This document shows, piece by piece, positions 22,509 through 31,531 of a DNA stretch of 64,000 bases. A program made the position numbers and the translations under genes. This DNA comes from Sinorhizobium americanum (GTDB taxonomy: Bacteria > Pseudomonadota > Alphaproteobacteria > Rhizobiales > Rhizobiaceae), in the NCBI RefSeq assembly GCF_001651855.1, contig NZ_LNQC01000049.1, positions 124,001 through 188,000 on the forward strand, given 5' to 3'. Position 1 is the first letter of the stretch, and the number at the start of each line of letters is the position of its first letter. The notes below the pieces were generated by a model. That model searched no databases, was not told the origin of the DNA, and saw only the letters and a list, made by a program, of their open reading frames with translations.

Positions 22509-25295
22509 TCAGGGCGCGATTGCCTTTCGGGTTTTCGCCGCTGCCGGGCGATCAACGTCCGAGGCTGCTTCATTCGCCCGTCCTCTCCCGGACGGGGCGA
22601 ATTCTGGTCGTTCCGCCTGGCCCGCATCGGGGGCGGAGACGGTAAAATGCGCGCCATCGAAGCCGATCTCGACATGCGCCACCTTGCGCTTGTCGGCGAT
22701 CAGATCGAGGAAGAAGGTCGAAAGGACCGGAAGCAGGTCGCGGGCGATCATCACCTCGATGGCACGCGCCCCCATGTCGGAGGACCTGGCGCGCGAGACG
22801 AGCGCGTCACGCGCTTCTAAGGTCAGCGACGCCGTCGTGCCATAGGCTACCGCCAGCCGGTCGCGAATGCGGCCGATCTGGATATCGACGATGCCCGAGA
22901 GCGCCTCGCCGCCAAGCGGCATGAAGGGAAGAATGGTCGTGCGGCCGAGGAAGGCCGGCTTGAACTGCTTCCTAAGTTCCGGCAGCAGTAGGGTTTCGAG
23001 CGCCTCGCCCTCCGGCATCGTGTCGGGATCGGCCGAGAGCGCCGTCAGCAGTTCCGAACCGGTATTGGCGGTCATGAAGATCGTCGTGTTCTTGAAGTCG
23101 ATGTCGCGGCCCTCGCCGTCGCGCAGCGTTCCCTTGTCGAACACCTGGTAGAAGATCTCCTGGACGCCCGGATGCGCCTTGTCGATCTCGTCGAGCAGCA
23201 GCACGCCATAAGGCCGCCGCCGGACCGCCTCGGTCAGGACCCCGCCCTCGCCGTAGCCGACATAGCCGGGCGGCGAGCCGAGCAGCATGGAAACCTTATG
23301 CTCCTCCTTGAACTCCGACATGTTGAGCGTCGTCAGGTGCTGGCCGCCGCCATAGAGGACGTCGGCGAGCGACAGCGCCGTCTCGGTCTTGCCGGTGCCC
23401 GACATACCGACCAGCAGGAACACGGCCGGCGGCTTGCGCGGGTCGGATAGCCCTGCCCGCGCCGCCCGCATGGTCGAAGCGATGCGCCCGACGGCGACGT
23501 CCTGGCCGATCACCCGTTCCTTGAGCCGGTCCTCGAGCGTCTTGACCGTCTCGACCTGATCCGACAGCAGCTTGCCGACCGGGATGCCGGTCCAGCGGGA
23601 GACGACGCTCGCCACCACGTCACGGTCGACAATCCGCGGCACGAGCGGCTTCTCGCCGGTCAGCGCCGCGAGCCTCGCCTCCGCCTGGGCAAAGGCCTTG
23701 CGGGCGCTCTCGGGCGATTGCTCCACAGGCAGTTGCGCGACATTGGAGCGCGGGGAGCCGCCCGGCTCCTCGTTCACCGTCTTCCCGGCCGGCACTGGCT
23801 CGCCGGCAAAGGCGGCCTCGAGCCGGTCGACCTCGCCGAGCAGCCGCAATTCCTCGGAGTATCGCGCCTCCTGCGCGGCGATCTCCTCGCCGATGCGACG
23901 CCGCTCTTCAGCGATGCGATGGAGCCGCGCGGCGATATCCGGGGTCTGCGGTTCCTTTTCGAGCCAGGCTGCTTCATCGCCGATCAGCCCCTGCTCGTTC
24001 TTCAGCGCCTTCAACGCTTCGGGCGTCGTCTGGCGGGCAAGCGAAACGGCGGCGGCGGCCGTGTCGATCAGGCTGATTGCCTTGTCCGGCAGCTGCCTGG
24101 ATGGAAGAAAGCGCGCCGACAGGCGGACCGCCGCGGCAAGCGCTTCGTCGCGGATGCGAACCTTGTGATGGGCGGCGAAGGTGCCGGCCACGCCGCGCAG
24201 CATCCGGATGGCGGTTTCCTCGTCCGGTTCATGCACCTGGACGGTCTGGAACCGCCGGGTGAGTGCCGTGTCCTTTTCGACGTAGCGTTTGTATTCGCTC
24301 CATGTCGTCGCGGCGATGGTGCGCAGTTCGCCGCGCGCCAAAGCGGGCTTCAGGATATTGGCGGCATCACCCTGGCCGGCCGCTCCGCCCGCCCCGATCA
24401 GCCCATGCGCCTCGTCGATGAACAGGATGATCGGCTGCGGCGATCTTTTCACCGCGTCGACGACACCGTGCAGGCGCCGTTCGAACTCCCCCTTCACTCC
24501 GGCCCCGGCCTGCAGCAAAGTAAGATCGAGCACGAGCAGGTGGACGTCGCGCAGCTTCTCCGGCACGTTGCCGGCGGCAATCTCCAGCGCCAGCGCCTCG
24601 GCGATTGCCGTCTTTCCGACGCCGGCTTCGCCAACGAGGATCGGATTGTTCTGGCGCCGCCGCATCAGGATGTCGACCACCTGCCGCAGCTCACCGTCCC
24701 GGCCGATCACCGGATCGATCCGGCCGTTCGCCGCATCCGCCGTCATGTCGTGCGTGTAGAGGCGCAGGAATTCGTTCTCTCCAGCCGAGCCGCCCGCCTG
24801 GGCAACCGGCGAACCGGCCGGGATGTCGTCCGGCACCACCTCTTCAGCGGTCAGCAGCGCATCGAGGGCTTTGATGTCGAGGTCCCGCAGCGACGGCACA
24901 ATGGCGCGTACAACGATTCGCAGCGACTGCTCGCCGTTAAGCGCCGCGAGAAGATCGCCGATGCCGACGCGAGGGCGGCCGTATTGCAACGAAGCGACGA
25001 GCCAGGCTTCGCGGGCAAGCGTCAGCAGGTTCGGCGAGAGCGACAACGCCGCCGAGACATCGCGACGGATGTCGTCGATCGCTGCGTCCAGCTCCTGGCG
25101 CAATGCCCCGGCGGACAGCCCCACTTTCCCGCAGACGGCGACAGCGTCCCCAAGGTCCAGCAAAGACCGCAGCCAGTGGGATATATCAACGGTTGCGTTC
25201 TGCCGGCGCGCCGCCAGGGAGGCAGCTGCCTCGAGGCCAATGCGCAAGCTCGGCTCGAGCGTCCTGATCAGACGGTTGAGATCGATGTGCGACAT
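22509..25295 (-). CDS. clpV: T6SS sheath-recycling AAA+ ATPase ClpV (TssH)
   Basis: 928 aa. N-terminal Clp-N-like repeats (1-155) precede the first AAA+ domain, with Walker A GEAGVGKTA (222-230) and Walker B ILFIDEAH, a coiled-coil insertion, and the second AAA+ domain with GMSGTGKTE, LLLDEIDKAH and a ClpB D2-small C-terminus. It disassembles contracted TssB/TssC sheaths in the cytosol. A TTG at 25319 is in frame, but the ATG at 25295 gives the family-like MSHIDLNRLI start. It heads the leftward operon. Confidence 0.95.
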   Translation of the reverse strand: MSHIDLNRLIRTLEPSLRIGLEAAASLAARRQNATVDISHWLRSLLDLGDAVAVCGKVGLSAGALRQELDAAIDDIRRDVSAALSLSPNLLTLAREAWLVASLQYGRPRVGIGDLLAALNGEQSLRIVVRAIVPSLRDLDIKALDALLTAEEVVPDDIPAGSPVAQAGGSAGENEFLRLYTHDMTADAANGRIDPVIGRDGELRQVVDILMRRRQNNPILVGEAGVGKTAIAEALALEIAAGNVPEKLRDVHLLVLDLTLLQAGAGVKGEFERRLHGVVDAVKRSPQPIILFIDEAHGLIGAGGAAGQGDAANILKPALARGELRTIAATTWSEYKRYVEKDTALTRRFQTVQVHEPDEETAIRMLRGVAGTFAAHHKVRIRDEALAAAVRLSARFLPSRQLPDKAISLIDTAAAAVSLARQTTPEALKALKNEQGLIGDEAAWLEKEPQTPDIAARLHRIAEERRRIGEEIAAQEARYSEELRLLGEVDRLEAAFAGEPVPAGKTVNEEPGGSPRSNVAQLPVEQSPESARKAFAQAEARLAALTGEKPLVPRIVDRDVVASVVSRWTGIPVGKLLSDQVETVKTLEDRLKERVIGQDVAVGRIASTMRAARAGLSDPRKPPAVFLLVGMSGTGKTETALSLADVLYGGGQHLTTLNMSEFKEEHKVSMLLGSPPGYVGYGEGGVLTEAVRRRPYGVLLLDEIDKAHPGVQEIFYQVFDKGTLRDGEGRDIDFKNTTIFMTANTGSELLTALSADPDTMPEGEALETLLLPELRKQFKPAFLGRTTILPFMPLGGEALSGIVDIQIGRIRDRLAVAYGTTASLTLEARDALVSRARSSDMGARAIEVMIARDLLPVLSTFFLDLIADKRKVAHVEIGFDGAHFTVSAPDAGQAERPEFAPSGRGRANEAASDVDRPAAAKTRKAIAP

Positions 25296-25527
25296 CCAGA
25301 CGTCCTGCGTTCCCGTCAAGTATCAGAGCAACCATGAGATGCGGTCAGGACAACTACGGCGATTGCCTGGAGTTGTCCAGATGGCATGTAAAAAAAACAG
25401 CAAAACCCCTAAAATCTGCGGGCCTTTCATAAATTCGTCATATACTGGACACGGTTGACAAGACATATTGCCGTCATCAATGTGCAATTCTATATTTCCT
25501 CATTCAAATTCGAGAGGGTTGGTATCG
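25296..25527. promoter_or_regulatory. Divergent control region of the two T6SS operons
   Basis: 232 bp between clpV and tssA, visibly more AT-rich than its neighbours. It contains the perfect inverted repeat at 25348-25378, an AT-rich stretch, TTGACA at 25455-25460 and TATACT at 25441-25446. The two promoter-like hexamers are not in a standard pairing, so no transcription start is placed. I see no convincing sigma-54 element. Confidence 0.55.
25348..25378. promoter_or_regulatory. Inverted repeat GGACAACT-N15-AGTTGTCC
   Basis: Two perfect 8-bp arms separated by 15 bp, giving a 23-bp centre-to-centre spacing (about two helical turns), on the clpV side of the divergent region. This geometry suits a dimeric regulator bound on one face of the DNA. 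It is also a potential mRNA hairpin in the clpV leader. No dedicated regulator gene lies in the T6SS locus. Confidence 0.5.
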
Positions 25528-26565
25528 GTGTCAAACCGAAACATTGCCGCAGCGCTAGAAGAAAACGCCCCATGCGGAGAAAATCTCCGAGTTAGTGCTG
25601 CAGGAAAGGAAATATACTTTAGAATTAAGGATGCTCGGAACGCAGCGCGAGCCGCTGAAAGAGGTATTGTGCCGGGGGAAAAGCTTGGGCTATCGCCAGC
25701 TTGGGTTGATGTCAGCAACCTCGGGATGCAGATCCTTTCTTCGATGAGCAAGGATCTCGAAGTATTGGCATGGCTGGCAGAGTCGCAATTACGCCTGCAC
25801 GGCTTCCATGGCCTTGGCGAAATCTATGCGGCGACGGCCGCGCTCATGCGCAACCATTGGGAGCGGCTGCATTCGATCGGCGCTGAGCCGGAAGAGCGCT
25901 TTGCGCCGCTGGCCGGCCTCAATGGCATCGGCAGCGAAGGCACGATCATCCAGGCGCTACGGCTCGTCCCGCTCGTGCCGGGCGGCAAGTTCGGGCAGTT
26001 TTCGCTGTGGGATTTCCAGCTCAGCCTGCGCAGCGGCGAAGGCGAGCGGCGCGAGGAATTGCAGGAAGCCGTCGACCGTGCCGGCCGCGAAGCCATGGCC
26101 GCCTATCTTGCCGATCTCGAGCAATGCATCGCCGCTTTCGATCAGCTGACCGCGCTGCTCGACGAGCGTTTGGGCGACGCGGCGCCGCCGAGTTCCAACA
26201 CCCGAAACGTGCTTCTGGAAGCAGCCGCGGCGATCCGCACCCTGGCAGCAATAGAAGCGGCCGCTGTGCATCCCGCCGTGGAGGAGGCCGCCGTGCCGGC
26301 TGTCGGACAGCAACCGATCGACGTCGGCGCCGCCCGCCGCAACGGAATAACATCGCGCGAGGAGGCATTCGAACTGCTCCTCACGGTCGCGCGCTACTTC
26401 CGCAAGAGCGAGCCGCATTCGCCGATTTCGCTTGCCATCGAAACGCTGGTCAGGCGCGGGCGCATGGATTTTTCCGAGTTACTCGCCGAGTTGCTGCCCG
26501 AGAGGAACACCCGAAACGCCGTGCTGACCGCCGCCGGCATTCAGCCACGGGCAGAGGGAAGCTGA
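25528..26565 (+). CDS. tssA: T6SS baseplate/cap protein TssA (ImpA)
   Basis: 345 aa from a GTG start, chosen because the resulting (M)SNRNIAAALEENAPCGENL matches the family N-terminus and GAGAGGG lies 9 nt upstream; the open frame reaches 25468. The ImpA_N domain covers about 1-140 (APCGENLR, KLGLSPAWVDVSNL, LEVLAWLAESQLRLHGFHGL). The C-terminal region ends ITSREEAFELLLTVARYFRKSEPHSP, short-form TssA. TssA nucleates tube and sheath assembly. First gene of the rightward operon. Confidence 0.92.
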   Translation: MSNRNIAAALEENAPCGENLRVSAAGKEIYFRIKDARNAARAAERGIVPGEKLGLSPAWVDVSNLGMQILSSMSKDLEVLAWLAESQLRLHGFHGLGEIYAATAALMRNHWERLHSIGAEPEERFAPLAGLNGIGSEGTIIQALRLVPLVPGGKFGQFSLWDFQLSLRSGEGERREELQEAVDRAGREAMAAYLADLEQCIAAFDQLTALLDERLGDAAPPSSNTRNVLLEAAAAIRTLAAIEAAAVHPAVEEAAVPAVGQQPIDVGAARRNGITSREEAFELLLTVARYFRKSEPHSPISLAIETLVRRGRMDFSELLAELLPERNTRNAVLTAAGIQPRAEGS

Positions 26566-26644
26566 CTGCGTCCGACCCGAGATAGCGGCCCGTCAGTAGC
26601 GGCCGCACAACACAGCTTTTGAGATCGTATGAAGGAGAATTCCA

Positions 26645-27166
26645 ATGGCAAGCGTGCATGAAAAACTGGAGCGGGTTCGCAAGCCGCGGGTCCATATCAA
26701 ATACGAGGTGGAGACCGAGGGGGCGATGGTGGTCAAGGAACTGCCGTTCGTCGTCGGGGTGCTCGGCGATTTTTCCGGCGATCCGACCGAGCCGCTGAAG
26801 CCCTTCGGCGAGCGCAAGTTCGTGCAGATCGACCGCGACAATTTCGACGACGTCATGCGCCGCATGACGCCAGGGCTCAACATCACCGTCGAGAACACGC
26901 TTGAAGGCGACGGCTCGCAGCTGCCCGTCTCGCTGAAGTTCGAAAGCATGAAGGACTTCGAACCCGGCTCGATCGTCCACCAGGTCCCGGCGCTCAAAGC
27001 GCTCCTCGATGCACGCAACGAATTGCGCGACCTGATGAGCAAGGCCGACCGCTCGGAAGAGCTCGAGCGCCTGCTGGAAGGCATCCTGCAGAACCGGGAC
27101 GATCTTTCGAAGGTGGTTTCCGAGCTTACCGGCAAGGACACCGGCAGCAAGGATCCCGCGAACTGA
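26645..27166 (+). CDS. tssB: T6SS sheath small subunit TssB (ImpB)
   Basis: 173 aa, with [30 protein letters not shown] and the conserved helix [17 protein letters not shown] that packs against TssC. Strong AGGAG 7-8 nt upstream. A 79-bp gap follows tssA, and 98 bp precede tssC. Confidence 0.96.
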   Translation: MASVHEKLERVRKPRVHIKYEVETEGAMVVKELPFVVGVLGDFSGDPTEPLKPFGERKFVQIDRDNFDDVMRRMTPGLNITVENTLEGDGSQLPVSLKFESMKDFEPGSIVHQVPALKALLDARNELRDLMSKADRSEELERLLEGILQNRDDLSKVVSELTGKDTGSKDPAN

Positions 27167-27264
27167 GGCCCTGACGGCATGCCCGGAGACGGGCCGCAAT
27201 TACCCATCAAGGATCGGGCCTCGACCATCGCCCTGGTCCTGATGCGCTTTTCGAAAGGATCGAC

Positions 27265-28746
27265 ATGATGAACGCCGAAACGCAGCTCAAGGCCAAGGGA
27301 GAGGCCGTCTATGCCGAGGACAATCTGTTGTCCAAGGTGGTGGCGGCAACCCGCCAGACGGAGCCCGACCGGGCACAGGACCTGTTGCGCACGCTGACCG
27401 ACCAGGCCCTCAAGGGCACCGTCAAATATGACCGCAATCTCACCATTACGCTCAACAACGCGATCGCCGAGCTCGACCGCACCATCTCTCGCCAGCTGGC
27501 GGCGATCATGCAGTCGCCGGAATTCACCAAGCTCGAGGGCACCTGGCGGGGGCTCCAGTATCTGGTCAAGAACAGCGAGACCAGCGCCAACCTGAAGATC
27601 CGCGTTTTGAATGCCTCCAAGCGCGAATTGTCCAAGGATCTGGCGAAGTCGGTGGAATTCGACCAGTCGCGCCTGTTCAAGTCCATCTACGAGGACGAGT
27701 TCGGCACGCCCGGTGGCGAGCCGATGGGCGCTATCGTCGGCGACTACGAATTCGACAACTCCTTCGAGGACATCGAATTGCTGCAGGGCGTCTCCTCGAT
27801 CGCCGCGGCCGCCTTCGCGCCGTTCATCTCGGCCGCAAGCCCGCGCATGTTCGGTTTCGAGGACTATCGGGAACTGTCGAAGCCGCGCGACCTGGAGAAG
27901 ATTTTCGAAACGGTCGAATACGCCAAGTGGCGGAGCCTGCGCGAAAGCGACGATTCGCGCTTCGTCACGCTCGGCCTGCCGCGCGTGCTGGCGCGCATGC
28001 CCTATGGTGCGAAGACCAATGTCATCGACGAGTTCGACTACGACGAGACCGGCGGTTCGCGGACCGGCGAACTGGCGCATGACGCCTATTGCTGGATGAA
28101 TGCGGCCTATGTCATGGGCACGCGCCTCACGGAAGCTTTTGCGAAGAGCGGCTGGTGCACGTCGATCCGCGGCGCCGAAAACGGCGGCAAGGTGGAAAAC
28201 CTGCCGATGCATGTTTTCTCCAGCGACGACGGCGACCTGGATCTCAAATGCCCTACAGAAGTCGGCATCACCGACCGGCGCGACGCGGAACTCGGCAAGC
28301 TCGGCTTCCTGCCCTTGTGCCACTACAAGAACACCGACTATGCCGTGTTCTTCGGCGCGCAGACGACCCACAAGCCGAAGATCTACGACAAGCCGGAAGC
28401 AACCGCCAATGCCGCGGTCTCGGCGCGCCTGCCCTACATGATGGCGACGTCGCGCTTTGCCCACTATCTGAAGGTCATGGGCCGCGACAAGATCGGTTCC
28501 TTCATGGAAGCCGAAGATTGCGAAGCCTGGCTCAACCGCTGGATCTCCAACTACGTCAACGCCAATGACGACGCCGGCGAGGAGTCGCGCGCCAAGTATC
28601 CGCTGCGCGATGCCAAGGTGACGGTGCAGGAAATCCCGGGCAAGCCCGGCTCCTACAATGCGGTCGCCTGGATGCGCCCCTGGCTGCAGATGGAGGAATT
28701 GACCACCTCGCTGCGCATGGTCGCGCGCATTCCCTCGAAGAACTGA
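27265..28746 (+). CDS. tssC: T6SS sheath large subunit TssC (ImpC)
   Basis: 493 aa, full-length VipB/ImpC: LEGTWRGLQYLVKNSETS, EFGTPGGEPMGAIVGDYEF, SRFAHYLKVMGRDKIGSFM and YPLRDAKVTVQEIPGKPGSY. Polymerises with TssB into the contractile sheath. Corresponds to TssC41 of Agrobacterium, judged by gene order. Confidence 0.96.
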   Translation: MMNAETQLKAKGEAVYAEDNLLSKVVAATRQTEPDRAQDLLRTLTDQALKGTVKYDRNLTITLNNAIAELDRTISRQLAAIMQSPEFTKLEGTWRGLQYLVKNSETSANLKIRVLNASKRELSKDLAKSVEFDQSRLFKSIYEDEFGTPGGEPMGAIVGDYEFDNSFEDIELLQGVSSIAAAAFAPFISAASPRMFGFEDYRELSKPRDLEKIFETVEYAKWRSLRESDDSRFVTLGLPRVLARMPYGAKTNVIDEFDYDETGGSRTGELAHDAYCWMNAAYVMGTRLTEAFAKSGWCTSIRGAENGGKVENLPMHVFSSDDGDLDLKCPTEVGITDRRDAELGKLGFLPLCHYKNTDYAVFFGAQTTHKPKIYDKPEATANAAVSARLPYMMATSRFAHYLKVMGRDKIGSFMEAEDCEAWLNRWISNYVNANDDAGEESRAKYPLRDAKVTVQEIPGKPGSYNAVAWMRPWLQMEELTTSLRMVARIPSKN

Positions 28747-28807
28747 TCGGCATGCGCTCGTGCCGCCTCGTGCGGGCGGGCGCAGTCTACTTCAGCACGT
28801 GGCAGTC

Positions 28808-30199
28808 ATGACCGATGCATCGAGCATTTGGCGGCGGCGCGCCGATCAGTTGATCACCCTGATCGATGACGCGCTGAACCGCCAAGTCAACGCGATCCTG
28901 CACCATCCGAGCTTCATGGAGATGGAGGCGAGATGGCGCGGCCTCGCCATGCTGGTGCGCGAATCCAGCAGGGCCGCGGACGTCAAGATCAAGCTCCTGA
29001 GCGTCAACTGGCACAGTCTGGCGCGCAGCATGGAACGGGCCGCGGATGTCGACCAGAGCCATCTTTTCGAGCTGGTCTACAGCCGCGAATTCGGCATGCC
29101 CGGCGGCGAGCCCTTGGGCCTCCTCATTGGCGACTTTCATTTCTCGCCGAGCGATCCCTCCGGCGGCGATGCGGTCGGAACGCTCGGACAGATCGGCATG
29201 GTCGCCGCCGCCGCCTTCTGCCCTTTCGTGGCCGGCGCCTCGCCCCGGGCGGTGGGGCTCGAGCGCTTCGACGAGCTCGACCGGGTGCATGATTTCTCCT
29301 GGCTCGAGCACGAACCGCAGCGTCTGCGGTGGAACAGCCTGCGCCGGCGCGACGATTCGCGTTTCATCGGCCTCGTCGCGCCGCGCATCCTCATGCGCCC
29401 GCCGCTTCAGCCCCTGTCGCGGCGGCGCAGGGACGGGTTTCCGTTCCGGGAGCATGTCGCCGCTGACGGCTCGACCCTTCTGTGGGGGAACGGCGCCTTC
29501 GCCTTCGCGATGATCGTCATCCGCAACTTCATGGCTTCGGGGTGGTTTGCGGATATCCGCGGCGTCAGCCAGGACGCGCTCGACGGCGGCATGCTGGCGA
29601 GCGGCCAATTGCCGCCCTATGATTTCGCAACCGAAAGCGAGGGCCTGTCCGCCCAGCCGCCCGTCGAGATTCGGCTGACCAGCAGCCAGGAACAGCAGTT
29701 CTGCGACCTCGGGCTCATCCCGCTAGCAACCACCTATCTGTCGGCGGCGGCGATCTTCAATTCCAACCAGTCGCTGCACGCGCCACAGAACTTTGCCGAC
29801 GAGCACGCCCGCCAGAATGCGAAGATCGCGGCGATGCTTCAGTATGTGCTCTGCGCGTCGCGCTTCTCGCACTATCTCAAGGTCATCATGCGCGACGATA
29901 TCGGCCGGGTGACCGACGCCCTGTCGATCCAGCGGCGGCTCGAGGATTGGCTGTCGGGCTATACGCTCGGCAATGACGACGCCGATCTCGATCTTAGGAC
30001 CCGCCGGCCGCTGCGCTCGGCCGGCGTCACCGTCGACGAAGTCCCCGGCAAGCCGGGAACCTATTCCTGCACGATCCGGCTGCAGCCGCATTTCCAGCTC
30101 GACGACGTTTCGACGAGCTTCCACCTGATTGCCGAGACCTCCAACGCAGGCCAGCCCGCGCCGCGTTCCTCGGCCCCTATGCAAAGGATGTTTGCATGA
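28808..30199 (+). CDS. Second TssC-like protein (ImpD / TssC40 type)
   Basis: 463 aa, clearly paralogous to TssC: MEARWRGLAMLVRESSRAADVK, EFGMPGGEPLGLLIGDFHF, SRFSHYLKVIMRDDIG, GVTVDEVPGKPGTYSCTIRLQPHFQLDDV. It diverges strongly in the middle and lacks the first 60 residues of TssC that pair with TssB, so it may not enter the sheath. The second gene in the known imp order, equivalent to TssC40, which is reported as not required for Agrobacterium secretion. Start 28808 is chosen over a GTG at 28760 because it gives a compact N-terminus. Its stop overlaps tagJ by ATGA. Confidence 0.88.
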   Translation: MTDASSIWRRRADQLITLIDDALNRQVNAILHHPSFMEMEARWRGLAMLVRESSRAADVKIKLLSVNWHSLARSMERAADVDQSHLFELVYSREFGMPGGEPLGLLIGDFHFSPSDPSGGDAVGTLGQIGMVAAAAFCPFVAGASPRAVGLERFDELDRVHDFSWLEHEPQRLRWNSLRRRDDSRFIGLVAPRILMRPPLQPLSRRRRDGFPFREHVAADGSTLLWGNGAFAFAMIVIRNFMASGWFADIRGVSQDALDGGMLASGQLPPYDFATESEGLSAQPPVEIRLTSSQEQQFCDLGLIPLATTYLSAAAIFNSNQSLHAPQNFADEHARQNAKIAAMLQYVLCASRFSHYLKVIMRDDIGRVTDALSIQRRLEDWLSGYTLGNDDADLDLRTRRPLRSAGVTVDEVPGKPGTYSCTIRLQPHFQLDDVSTSFHLIAETSNAGQPAPRSSAPMQRMFA

Positions 30200-31026
30200 C
30201 CCTTGCCGCCAGCGTCCCGCAGCTGATCGCCGACAACGCCCTGTTCGAGGCGATCGAACGGCTGAAATCGCACCTCAAGACAGCGCCCGCGGACAAGCCT
30301 GCCCGGCATCTCTACATCGACCTTCTGATCCTTGCAGGCGAATACGGTCGTGCCGACGCCCAGTGCAATCTGGCGTCGAGCCTCGCCCCGGAGGACATGA
30401 TGGGCTTCGGGGTCCTGCGTAACCAGCTGCGCGCCATGGCGGCACGCGAGGCGTGGTTCGCCGATGCCGAGGTTCCCGAATTTCCGCAAGGTCCGAGCGA
30501 TCTCGACAAGCTCGCGATCCGGCTCGGGCTTGCCCACAGGGCCGGAACCGCCGCGGAAGCCAAGGCCGTGCTAGAGGAGCTTGAGGCGCTGCGCGGCGAA
30601 CGGGCCTTTTCCTGGAACGGCAGGCCAATCGCGGACGTCCGCGATCTCGACGACCGAATTCCGCATGCGCTCGAAGCGATCATGAGCGGCGGCGCATATC
30701 TCTGGGTCGACCTCGCGAAGATCGCCTCGGTGAAGATCGAGCCGATCGCCCGGCCACGCGACCTTGCCTTCCGCCGGGCCGAGCTGACGCTCACCGACGG
30801 AGCCAGCGCACCTGTCCTGCTGCCGGCCATCTATCACGGCACGACTGGCAACGAGACCCTGCTTCTCGGCCGGCAAACCGAATGGGTCGCGGAGAGAACC
30901 GGCATCACGACCGGTCGCGGGCAGCGCTGCCTGCTCGCCGGCGACGACGTCGTGTCGTTCCATGATGCAGTCACCCTTGCCGCCGCCGAAAACGGCGATG
31001 CAGTCAGGGGCGTCGTTCATGGTTGA
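30196..31026 (+). CDS. tagJ: T6SS accessory protein TagJ (ImpE)
   Basis: 276 aa; ImpE family with an N-terminal helical TPR-like half (DNALFEAIERLKSHLKTAPAD, RHLYIDLLILAGEYGRA) and a C-terminal half with YLWVDLAKIASV and LLPAIYHGT. In other species it binds the N-terminus of TssB and tunes ClpV access. Coupled to the gene before by ATGA and overlaps tssE by 8 bp. Confidence 0.9.
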   Translation: MTLAASVPQLIADNALFEAIERLKSHLKTAPADKPARHLYIDLLILAGEYGRADAQCNLASSLAPEDMMGFGVLRNQLRAMAAREAWFADAEVPEFPQGPSDLDKLAIRLGLAHRAGTAAEAKAVLEELEALRGERAFSWNGRPIADVRDLDDRIPHALEAIMSGGAYLWVDLAKIASVKIEPIARPRDLAFRRAELTLTDGASAPVLLPAIYHGTTGNETLLLGRQTEWVAERTGITTGRGQRCLLAGDDVVSFHDAVTLAAAENGDAVRGVVHG

Positions 31027-31531
31027 TCCTCTGGAAAGGTACCGCGCGGGCGAACGCGTCCTTGCCCGGTCCGTCCTCGATCGTCTCGTTGACAATAGCC
31101 CGGACCTCAAGAGCGATCCGCCGGTCAGCCTGGCAGAACAGGTGCGCGAAATGCGCGAGGCGATCCGTCGCGACATCGAGGCCCTGCTGAATACCAGGCG
31201 CCGTCCGACCTCGCCGCCAGCGGCACTCTCCGACCTCGGCGACGCGCTCGTCAATTACGGCGTCGACGGGATGGTGTCGGCGAACCTCTTCACCGACGAG
31301 GCAAAGGCGCGCTTGGCGCGGATCATCGAAAGACGCATCGCGACGTTCGAGACCCGTCTTGCGCATGTCCGCGTCACGATCCTCAAGAACCGGACGATCA
31401 CCGACCGTGCCTTGCGGCTGCGCATCGAAGCCAGCTTCCGGCTGATCGACGGCATGCCGCCGATCAGTTTCGAGTCGGTCATCGACCCGTCGACGCAGCA
31501 CTTCCTGGTGGAGGGAGCCGCCAATGGTTGA
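31019..31531 (+). CDS. tssE: T6SS baseplate protein TssE (gp25-like)
   Basis: 170 aa, GPW_gp25 domain in the second half (LGDALVNYGVDGMV, IERRIATFETRLAHVRVTI, RLRIEASF). Start 31019 overlaps tagJ by 8 bp; the frame to 30962 is within tagJ. Baseplate component corresponding to phage T4 gp25. Confidence 0.92.
   Translation: MVDPLERYRAGERVLARSVLDRLVDNSPDLKSDPPVSLAEQVREMREAIRRDIEALLNTRRRPTSPPAALSDLGDALVNYGVDGMVSANLFTDEAKARLARIIERRIATFETRLAHVRVTILKNRTITDRALRLRIEASFRLIDGMPPISFESVIDPSTQHFLVEGAANG

Noticed and set aside
25455-25483. A standard sigma-70 promoter for tssA from TTGACA
   Set aside because: The hexamers found at 16-18 bp spacing match -10 poorly; only TTGACA is good, so no promoter is called.
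26593-28464. 623-codon minus-strand open frame
   Set aside because: It is antisense to tssB and tssC, which have clear family motifs.
28760-28807. Upstream GTG extension of the second tssC
   Set aside because: The extra 16 residues (PPRAGGRSLLQH) have no family resemblance and the ATG at 28808 gives a compact start.
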